Made by a program: the position numbers and the translations under genes. This document shows positions 55,262 through 64,000 of a stretch of 64,000 nucleotides of DNA, one piece after another. The notes below the pieces were generated by a model. That model saw nothing but the letters and a program-made list of their open reading frames with translations. It was not told the DNA's origin and did not search any database. The stretch is from Megalopta genalis (Eukaryota > Arthropoda > Insecta > Hymenoptera > Halictidae): positions 682,001-746,000 of the forward strand of contig NW_027476113.1 in the NCBI RefSeq assembly GCF_051020955.1, read 5' to 3'. How positions within the stretch are numbered: position 1 is the stretch's first letter; every line of letters starts with the position of its first letter.

Positions 55262-56542
55262 AAATGAACAAATGAACAAATGAACAAATGAACAAATGAA
55301 CAAATGAACAAATGAACAAATGAACAAATGAACAAATGAACAAATGAACAAATGAGCAAATGAACAAATGAACAAATGAACAAATGAACAAATGAACAAA
55401 TGAACAAATGATCAAATGAACAAATGAACAAACGAACAAATGAACAAACGAACAAACGAACAAATGAACAAATGAACAAATGAACAAATGAACAAATGAG
55501 CAAAATGAGCAAAAGGAACAAATGAACAAACGAACAAATGAACAAATGTACAAATGAACAAATGAACAAATGAACAAATGAACAAATGAACAAATGAACA
55601 AATAAACAAACGAACAAATGAACAAATGAACAAATGAACAAATGAACAAATGAACAAACGAACAAATGAACAAATGAACAAATGAACAAATGAACAAATG
55701 ATCAAATGAACAAATGAACAAATGAACATATGAACAAATGAACAAATGAACAAATGAACAAATGAACGAATGAACAAATGAACAAATGAACATATGAACT
55801 AATGAACAAATAAACAAATGAACAAATGAAGAAATACACAAGTGAACAAATGAACAAGTGAACAAATGAACAAATGTACAAATGAACAAATGAACAAATG
55901 AACAAATGAACAAATGAACAAATGAACAAATGAACAAATGAACAAATGTACAAATGAACAAATGAACAAATGAACAAATGAACAAATGAACAAATGAACA
56001 AATGATCAAATGAACAAATGAACAAATGAACAAATGAACAAATGAACAAATGAACAAATGAACAAATGAACAAATGAACAAATGAACAAATGAACAAATG
56101 AACAAATGAACAAATGAACAAATGAACAAATGAACAAATGAACAAATGGACAAATGAACAAATGGACAAATGAACAAATGAACAAATGAACAAATGAACA
56201 AATGAACAAATGAACAAATGAACAAATGAACAAATGAACAAATGAACAAATGAACAAATGAACAAATGAACAAATGAACAAATGAACAAATGAACAAATG
56301 AACAAATGGACAAATGAACAAATGGACAAATGAACAAATGAACAAATGAACAAATGAACAAATGGACAAATGAACAAATGAACAAATGAACAAATGAACA
56401 AATGAACAAATAAACATATGAACAAATGAACAAATGAACAAATGAAGAAATACACAAGTGAACAAATGAACAAGTGAACAAATGAACAAGTGAACAAATG
56501 AACAAGTGAACAAATGAACAAGTGAACCAATGAACAAATGAA

Positions 56543-58050
56543 CAGATGAACAAATGATCAAATGAACAAATGAGCAAAATGAGCAAAAGGAACAAATGAA
56601 CAAACGAACAAACGAACAAACGAAAAAATGAACAAACGAACAAACGAACAAACGAACAAACGAACAAACGAACAAACGAACCAACGAACAAATGAACAAA
56701 CGAACAAATGAACAAATGAACAAATGAACAAATGAACAAATGAACAAATGAACAAATGAACAAATGAACAAATGAACAAATGAACAAATGAACAAATGAA
56801 CAAATGAACAAATGAACAAATGAACAAATGAACAAATGAGCAAATGAACAAATGAACAAATGAACAAATGAACAAATGAACAAATGAACAAATGAACAAA
56901 TGAACAAATGAACAAATGAACAAATAAACATATGAACAAATGAACAAATGAACAAATGAAGAAATACACAAGTGAACAAATGAACAAGTGAACAAATGAA
57001 CAAGTGAACAAATGAACAAGTGAACAAATGAACAAGTGAACCAATGAACAAATGAACAGATGAACAAATGATCAAATGAACAAATGAGCAAAATGAGCAA
57101 AAGGAACAAATGAACAAACGAACAAATGAACAAACGAACAAATGAACAAACGAACAAATGAACAAATGAACAAATGAACAAATGAACAAATGAACAAATG
57201 AACAAATGAACAAATGAACAAATGAACAAATGTACAAATGAACAAATGAACAAATGGACAAATGAACAAATGGACAAATGAACAAATGAACAAATGAACA
57301 AATGAACAAATGGACAAATGAACAAATGAACAAATGAACAAATGAACAAATGAACAAATAAACATATGAACAAATGAACAAATGAACAAATGAAGAAATA
57401 CACAAGTGAACAAATGAACAAGTGAACAAATGAACAAGTGAACAAATGAACAAGTGAACAAATGAACAAATGAACAAATGAACAAATGAACAAATGAACA
57501 AATGAACAAATGTACAAATGAACAAATGAACAAATGGACAAATGAACAAATGGACAAATGAACAAATGAACAAATGAACAAATGAACAAATGAACAAATG
57601 AACAAATGAACAAATGAACAAATGAACAAATGAACAAATGAACAAATGAACAAATGAACAAATGAACAAATGAACAAATGAACAAATGAACAAATGAACA
57701 AATGAACAAATGGACAAATGAACAAATGGACAAATGAACAAATGAACAAATGAACAAATGAACAAATGAACAAATGAACAAATGAACAAATGAACAAATG
57801 AACAAATGAACAAATGAACAAATGAACAAATGAACAAATGAACAAATGAACAAATGAACAAATGAACAAATGGACAAATGAACAAATGAACAAATGAACA
57901 AATGAACAAATGAACAAATAAACATATGAACAAATGAACAAATGAACAAATGAAGAAATACACAAGTGAACAAATGAACAAGTGAACAAATGAACAAGTG
58001 AACAAATGAACAAGTGAACAAATGAACAAGTGAACCAATGAACAAATGAA
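56543..58050. repeat. Dimeric HOR alpha-beta, copy 1 (1,508 bp)
   Basis: Anchored on CAGATGAAC-AAATGATC followed by the GAGCAAAATGAGC phase module. Alpha (56,543-57,056, 514 bp) then has AAACGAAC units broken by AAACGAAA and ended by an AACCAACG motif. Beta (57,057-58,050, 994 bp) has AAACGAAC alternating with AAATGAAC and AAATGGAC units. Both contain AATAAACATATG and an AAGTGAAC dimer block; all but the beta-internal dimer block near 57,395 end in a GAACCAATG unit. Confidence 0.85.
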
Positions 58051-58998
58051 CAGATGAACAAATGATCAAATGAACAAATGAGCAAAATTAGCAAAAGGAA
58101 CAAATGAACAAACGAACAAACGAACAAACGAAAAAATGAACAAACGAACAAACGAACAAACGAACAAACGAACAAACGAACAAACGAACCAACGAACAAA
58201 TGAACAAACGAACAAATGAACAAATGAACAAATGAACAAATGAACAAATGAACAAATGAACAAATGAACAAATGAACAAATGAACAAATGAACAAATGAA
58301 CAAATGAACAAATGAACAAATGAACAAATGAACAAATGAACAAATGAGCAAATGAACAAATGAACAAATGAACAAATGAACAAATGAACAAATGAACAAA
58401 TGAACAAATGAACAAATGAACAAATGAACAAATAAACATATGAACAAATGAACAAATGAACAAATGAAGAAATACACAAGTGAACAAATGAACAAGTGAA
58501 CAAATGAACAAGTGAACAAATGAACAAGTGAACAAATGAACAAGTGAACCAATGAACAAATGAACAGATGAACAAATGATCAAATGAACAAATGAGCAAA
58601 ATGAGCAAAAGGAACAAATGAACAAACGAACAAATGAACAAACGAACAAATGAACAAACGAACAAATGAACAAATGAACAAATGAACAAATGAACAAATG
58701 AACAAATGAACAAATGAACAAATGAACAAATGAACAAATGTACAAATGAACAAATGAACAAATGGACAAATGAACAAATGGACAAATGAACAAATGAACA
58801 AATGAACAAATGAACAAATGGACAAATGAACAAATGAACAAATGAACAAATGAACAAATGAACAAATAAACATATGAACAAATGAACAAATGAACAAATG
58901 AAGAAATACACAAGTGAACAAATGAACAAGTGAACAAATGAACAAGTGAACAAATGAACAAGTGAACAAATGAACAAGTGAACCAATGAACAAATGAA
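58051..58998. repeat. Dimeric HOR alpha-beta, copy 2 (948 bp)
   Basis: Alpha (58,051-58,564) is again 514 bp, with a private change in its phase module (G to T at 58,089, giving AAAATTAGC). Beta (58,565-58,998) is 434 bp, 560 bp shorter than in copy 1. A third alpha begins at 58,999 and runs into the 77-unit CpG array. An isolated related anchor is at 54,251. Confidence 0.85.
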
Positions 58999-59273
58999 CA
59001 GATGAACAAATGATCAAATGAACAAATGAGCAAAATGAGCAAAAGGAACAAATGAACAAACGAACAAACGAACAAACGAAAAAATGAACAAACGAACAAA
59101 CGAACAAACGAACAAACGAACAAACGAACCAACGAACAAATGAACAAACGAACAAATGAACAAATGAACAAATGAACAAATGAACAAATGAACAAATGAA
59201 CAAATGAACAAATGAACAAATGAACAAATGAACAAATGAACAAATGAACAAATGAACAAATGAACAAATGAAC

Positions 59274-59889
59274 AAACGAACAAACGAACAAACGAACAAA
59301 CGAACAAACGAACAAACGAACAAACGAACAAACGAACAAACGAACAAACGAACAAACGAACAAACGAACAAAAGAACAAACGAACAAACGAACAAACGAA
59401 CAAACGAACAAACGAACAAACGAACAAACGAACAAACGAACAAACGAACAAACGAACAAACGAACAAACGAACAAACGAACAAACGAACAAACGAAAAAA
59501 CGAACAAACGAACAAACGAACAAACGAACAAACGAACAAACGAACAAACGAACAAACGAACAAACGAACAAACGAACAAACGAACAAACGAACAAACGAA
59601 CAAACGAACAAACGAACAAACGAACAAACGAACAAACGAACAAACGAACAAACGAACAAACGAACAAACGAACAAACGAACAAACGAACAAACGAACAAA
59701 CGAACAAACGAACAAACGAACAAACGAACAAACGAACAAACGAACAAACGAACAAACGAACAAACGAACAAACGAACAAACGAACAAACGAACAAACGAA
59801 CAAACGAACAAACGAACAAACGAACAAACGAACAAACGAACAAACGAACAAACGAACAAACGAACAAACGAACAAACGAACAAACGAAC
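59274..59889. repeat. CpG array, 77 units, with two variant units
   Basis: Seventy-seven units (616 bp). One is AAAAGAAC (C to A at 59,373) and one is AAACGAAA (C to A at 59,497). Both are transversions, not CpG to TpG changes. Confidence 0.95.
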
Positions 59890-61705
59890 AAATGAACAAA
59901 TGAACAAATGGACAAATGTACAAATGAACAAATGAACAAATGAACAAATGAACAAATGAACAAATGAACAATTGAAAAAGTGAACATGTCAACAAATGAA
60001 CAAATGAACAAATGATCAAATGAACAATTGAACGAATGAACAAATGAACAAATGAACAAACGAACAAACGAACAAACGAACAAATGAACAAATGAACAAA
60101 TGAACAAATGAACAAATGAACAAATGAACAATTGAAAAAGTGAACATGTCAACAAATGAACAAATGAACAAATCATCAAATGAACAAATGAACGAATGAA
60201 CTAATGAACAAATGGACAAACGAACAAACGAACAAACGAACAAATGAACAAATGAACAAATGAACAAGTGAACAAATGAACAAATGAACAAATGAACAAA
60301 TGAACAAATGAACAAATGAACAAGTGAACAAATGAACAAATGAACAAATGAACAAATGAACAAATGAACAAATGAACAAATGAACAAATGAACAAATGAA
60401 CAAATGAACAAATGAGCAAATGAACAAGTGAACAGGTGAACAAATGAACAAACGAACAAACGAACAAACGAACAAAGGAACAAATGAACAAATGATCAAA
60501 TGAACAAACGAACAAATGAACAAATGAACAAATGAACAAATGATCGAATGAACAAATGAACAAATGAACAAATGAACAAATGAACAAATTAACAAATGTA
60601 CAAATGAACAAACGAACAAACGAACAAGTGAACAGGTGAACAAATGAACAAATGAACAAACGAACAAACGAACAAAGGAACAAATGAACAAATGATCAAA
60701 TGAACAGACGAACAAAGGAACAAGTGAACAAATGAACAAATGAACAAATGAACAAATGAACAAATGAACAAATGAACAAATGAACAAATGAACAAATGAA
60801 CAAATGAACAAATGAACAAATGAACAAATGAACAAATGAACAAATGAACAAATGAACAAATGAACAAATGAACAAATGAACAAATGAACAAATGAACAAA
60901 TGAACAAATGAACAAATGAACAAATGAACAAATGAACAAATGAACAAATGAACAAATGAACAAATGAGCAAATGAACAAACGAACAAACGAACAAGTGAA
61001 CAGGTGAACAAATGAACAAACGAACAAACGAACAAACGAACAAAGGAACAAATGAACAAATGAACAAATGAACAAATGAACAAATGAACAAATGAACAAA
61101 TTAACAAATGAACAAATGAACAAACGAACAAACGAACAAGTGAACAGGTGAACAAATGAACAAATGAACAAACGAACAAACGAACAAAGGAACAAATGAA
61201 CAAATGATCAAATGAACAGACGAACAAAGGAACAAGTGAACAAATGAACAAATGAACAAATGAACAAATGAACAAATGAACAAATGAACAAATGAACAAA
61301 TGAACAAATGAACAAATGAACAAATGAACAAATGAACAAATGAACAAATGAACAAATGAACAAATGAACAAATGAACAAATGAACAAATGAACAAATGAA
61401 CAAATGAACTAATGAACAAATGAAGAAATGAAGAAATGAACAAATGAACAAATGAACAAATGAACAAATGAACAAATGAACAAATGAACAAATGAACAAA
61501 TGAACATATGAACAAATGAACAAATGAACAAATGAACAAATGAACAAATGAACAAATGAACGAATGAACATATGAACGAATGAACAAATGAACAAATGAA
61601 CAAATGAAGAAATACACAAGTGAACAAATGAACAAGTGAACAAATGAACAAATGTACAAATGAACAAATGAACAAATGAACAAATGAACAAATGAACAAA
61701 TGAAC

Positions 61706-61777
61706 AAACGAACAAACGAACAAACGAACAAACGAACAAACGAACAAACGAACAAACGAACAAACGAACAAACGAAC
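61706..61777. repeat. CpG array, 9 x AAACGAAC
   Basis: Counterpart of 50,334-50,405, with the same count. Confidence 0.95.
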
Positions 61778-61801
61778 AAATGAACAAATGAACAAATGAA
61801 C

Positions 61802-62441
61802 AAACGAACAAACGAACAAACGAACAAACGAACAAACGAACAAACGAACAAACGAACAAACGAACAAACGAACAAACGAACAAACGAACAAACGAACAAA
61901 CGAACAAACGAACAAACGAACAAACGAACAAACGAACAAACGAACAAACGAACAAACGAACAAACGAACAAACGAACAAACGAACAAACGAACAAACGAA
62001 CAAACGAACAAACGAACAAACGAACAAACGAACAAACGAACAAACGAACAAACGAACAAACGAACAAACGAACAAACGAACAAACGAACAAACGAACAAA
62101 CGAACAAACGAACAAACGAACAAACGAACAAACGAACAAACGAACAAACGAACAAACGAACAAACGAACAAACGAACAAACGAACAAACGAACAAACGAA
62201 CAAACGAACAAACGAACAAACGAACAAACGAACAAACGAACAAACGAACAAACGAACAAACGAACAAACGAACAAACGAACAAACGAACAAACGAACAAA
62301 CGAACAAACGAACAAACGAACAAACGAACAAACGAACAAACGAACAAACGAACAAACGAACAAACGAACAAACGAACAAACGAACAAACGAACAAACGAA
62401 CAAACGAACAAACGAACAAACGAACAAACGAACAAACGAAC
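61802..62441. repeat. CpG array, 80 x AAACGAAC
   Basis: Eighty perfect units (640 bp); 14 fewer than the counterpart at 50,430. Confidence 0.96.
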
Positions 62442-62628
62442 AAATGAACAAATGAACAAATGAACAAATGAACAAATGAACAAATGAACAAATGAACAAA
62501 TGAGCAAATGAACAAATGAACAAATGAACAAATGAACAAATGAACAAATGAACAAATGAACAAATGAACAAATGAACAAATGAACAAATGAACAAATAAA
62601 CATATGAACAAATGAACAAATGAACAAA

Positions 62629-62782
62629 TGAAGAAATACACAAGTGAACAAATGAACAAGTGAACAAATGAACAAGTGAACAAATGAACAAGTGAACAAA
62701 TGAACAAGTGAACAAATGAACAAGTGAACAAATGAACAAGTGAACAAATGAACAAATGAACAAGTGAACAAATGAACAACTG
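62629..62782. repeat. AAGTGAAC/AAATGAAC dimer block (7+1)
   Basis: Seven AAGTGAAC units at 16-bp spacing plus one; the counterpart at 51,383 has five plus one. Confidence 0.9.
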
Positions 62783-63017
62783 AACAAATGAACAAATGAA
62801 CAAATGAACAAATGAACAAATGAACAAATGAACAAATGAACAAATGAACAAATGAACAAATGAACAAATGAACAACTGAACAAATGAACAAATGAACAAA
62901 TGATCAAATGAACAAATGAACAAACGAACAAATGAACAAACGAACAAACGAACAAATGAACAAATGAACAAATGAACAAATGAACAAATGAACAAATGAA
63001 CAAATGAACAAATGAAC

Positions 63018-63045
63018 AAATGAGCAAAATGAGCAAAAGGAACAA
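63018..63045. repeat. Phase-shift module GAGCAAAATGAGCAAAAGG (example)
   Basis: One octamer AAATGAGC followed by two 9-bp units (AAAATGAGC, AAAAGGAAC). Each copy moves the octamer register by +2 bp. Domain A copies start near 933, 6,293, 9,343, 12,233, 13,733, 15,125, 17,198, 18,424, 20,033, 21,570 and 23,029; domain C copies are listed under that domain. Confidence 0.92.
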
Positions 63046-64000
63046 ATGAACAAACGAACAAATGAACAAATGTACAAATGAACAAATGAACAAATGAACA
63101 AATGAACAAATGAATAAATGAACAAATGAACAAATGAACAAATGAACAAATGAACAAATAAACAAACGAACAAATGAACAAATGAACAAATGAACAAATG
63201 AACAAATGAACAAATGAACAAACGAACAAATGAACAAATGAACAAATGAACAAATGAACAAATGATCAAATGAACAAATGAACAAACGAACAAACGAACA
63301 AATGAACAAATGAACAAATGAACAAATGAACAAATGAACAAATGAACAAATGAACAAATGAACAAATGAGCAAAATGAGCAAAAGGAACAAATGAACAAA
63401 CGAACAAATGAACAAATGTACAAATGAACAAATGAACAAATGAACAAATGAACAAATGAAGAAATGAACAAATGAACAAATGAACAAATGAACAAATAAA
63501 CAAACGAACAAATGAACAAATGAACAAATGAACAAATGAACAAATGAACAAATGAACAAACGAACAAATGAACAAATGAACAAATGAACAAATGAACAAA
63601 TGATCAAATGAACAAATGAACAAATGAACAAATGAACAAATGAACAAATGAACAAACGAACAAATGAACAAATGAACAAATGAACAAATGAACAAATGAA
63701 CAAATGATCAAATGAACAAATGAACAAATGAACAAATGAACAAATGAACAAATGAACAAATGAACAAATGAACAAATGAACAAATGAACAAATGAACAAA
63801 TGAACAAATGAACAAATGATCAAATGAACAAATGAACAAATGAACAAATGAACAAATGAACAAATGAACAAATGAACAAATGACCAAATGAACAAATGAA
63901 CAAATGAACAAATGAACAAATGAACAAATGAACAAATGAACAAATGAACAAATGAACAAATGAACAAATGAACAAATGAACAAATGAACAAATGAACAAA

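Larger units (their letters stand above)
1..64000. repeat. Octamer satellite array, (AAATGAAC)n with variants; fills the window
   Basis: Every part of the window reads as 8-bp units related to AAATGAAC. The consensus is 5 A, 1 T, 1 G and 1 C, so 25% GC, with A outnumbering T 5:1 on this strand. The main variant AAACGAAC differs at one base and adds a CpG. Rarer variants are AAATGAAG, AAATCAAC, AAGTGAAC, AAATGATC, AAATGGAC, AAATGTAC, AAATGAGC, AAATAAAC, AAATAACC and GAATGAAC. The 8-bp phase is broken only by occasional 9-bp units. No insert of unrelated sequence is visible: even the most diverged modules can be parsed as octamers differing from the consensus at up to about three positions. The array continues past both window edges. 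Family and organism are not recognised. Confidence 0.98.
48417..64000. repeat. Domain C: duplicated unit plus dimeric HOR
   Basis: The GAGCAAAATGAGCAAAAGG phase module returns (near 51,748, 52,098, 53,866, 54,278, 55,497, 56,570, 57,085, 58,078, 58,592, 59,027, 63,018 and 63,366). The GAATAGACAATCGCAC core is almost absent: one copy, near 53,034. The flanks (about 48,527-52,850 and 59,907-64,000) are copies of each other. The interior, about 53-59.9 kb, holds the 92-unit and 77-unit AAACGAAC arrays and alternating modules of about 0.5 kb. Confidence 0.75.
59907..64000. repeat. HOR unit C, copy 2 (cut by window end)
   Basis: Second copy of 48,527-52,850. Base changes noted by eye in the first kilobase are few: G at 48,692 against A at 60,072, and T at 48,812 against A at 60,192. 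Length changes are all whole units: one AAATGAAC fewer before the CpG array, 14 CpG units fewer, two AAATGAAC fewer after it, and two 16-bp dimers more. The left breakpoint lies between the CpG array ending at 59,889 and AAATGGAC at about 59,907. Confidence 0.92.

Noticed and set aside
50029..55689. Very long - strand open frames (also 26,449-31,224, 31,931-36,013 and 52,944-57,044) as giant membrane-like proteins
   Set aside because: They follow from the octamer having no stop codon on that strand; three frames overlap with the same peptide. They start and end wherever GATC, TCAAC or TTAAC variants fall, and have no start context, introns or non-repeat domain.
1225..58440. AATAAA motifs (for example in AAATAAACATATG units) as polyadenylation signals
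   Set aside because: They are one-base variants of the octamer repeated with the HOR, with no gene or terminal-exon context.
1..64000. CRISPR array
   Set aside because: There are no unique spacers; all sequence between repeat units is more repeat.
1..64000. Telomere or subtelomeric telomere repeat
   Set aside because: AAATGAAC/GTTCATTT is not G-rich on either strand and matches no telomere repeat I know; the many variants and HORs fit a satellite better.
1..64000. Iteron-type replication origin or plasmid partition repeats
   Set aside because: Such repeats number a few to a few dozen beside a replication gene; here there are about 8,000 units and no gene.
1..64000. A-tract-phased curved DNA
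   Set aside because: AAA tracts recur every 8 bp, out of step with the helical repeat of about 10.5 bp, so bends should largely cancel.
1..64000. tRNA, rRNA or other structured RNA genes
   Set aside because: The sequence is direct repeats with almost no inverted complementarity; no cloverleaf or conserved rRNA stretch is visible.
1..64000. A new gene-based system hidden in the array
   Set aside because: I looked for non-repeat islands on both strands and found none longer than the short diverged octamer modules described; what is notable here is the structure and evolution of the satellite.

Overview
The whole 64 kb window is one tandem repeat. It is a satellite built from an 8-bp unit, AAATGAAC on the + strand (GTTCATTT on the - strand), with a small set of recurring variants: AAACGAAC, AAATGAAG, AAATCAAC, AAGTGAAC, AAATGATC and some more diverged octamers. 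I see no protein-coding gene, RNA gene, transposon or stretch of non-repeat DNA. An array this long, with kilobase-scale higher-order structure, points to eukaryotic heterochromatin (centromeric, pericentromeric, subtelomeric or sex-chromosome-like). I do not recognise the satellite and cannot name the organism.

Layout. Domain A (1 to about 25.5 kb) is dominated by AAATGAAC. It carries multi-kb higher-order repeats (HORs): a unit of about 5.3-5.4 kb (1-3,250 matched by 5,321-8,690) and one of about 7.8 kb (11,340-15,900 matched by 19,315-23,710). Nearly all AAATGAAG arrays, the long AAATCAAC blocks and the TTGGCG-containing module are here. Domain B (about 25.5-48.4 kb) is built of about 2.4-4.6 kb HORs. 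Each contains a pure AAACGAAC (CpG-containing) array, up to 112 units (896 bp). Domain C (48.4-64 kb) has two copies of a unit of at least 4.1 kb about 11.3 kb apart. Between them lies a short dimeric HOR of about 0.5 kb modules and two more long CpG arrays.

The main biological signal is how the array evolves. Copies of a HOR keep their rare variants almost unchanged, while pure sub-arrays at fixed positions (AAACGAAC, AAATGAAG, AAATCAAC, and a 16-bp AAGTGAAC/AAATGAAC dimer) change length by whole units. This is nested slippage or unequal exchange on three scales: 8 bp, 16 bp and kilobases. A conserved, more diverged core (GCGAATAGACAATCG) recurs about 60 times in domains A and B and almost disappears in domain C. 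Very long - strand open frames (up to 1,886 codons) are a by-product of the repeat: the unit has no stop codon on that strand, and all three frames read the same octapeptide. They are not annotated as genes.
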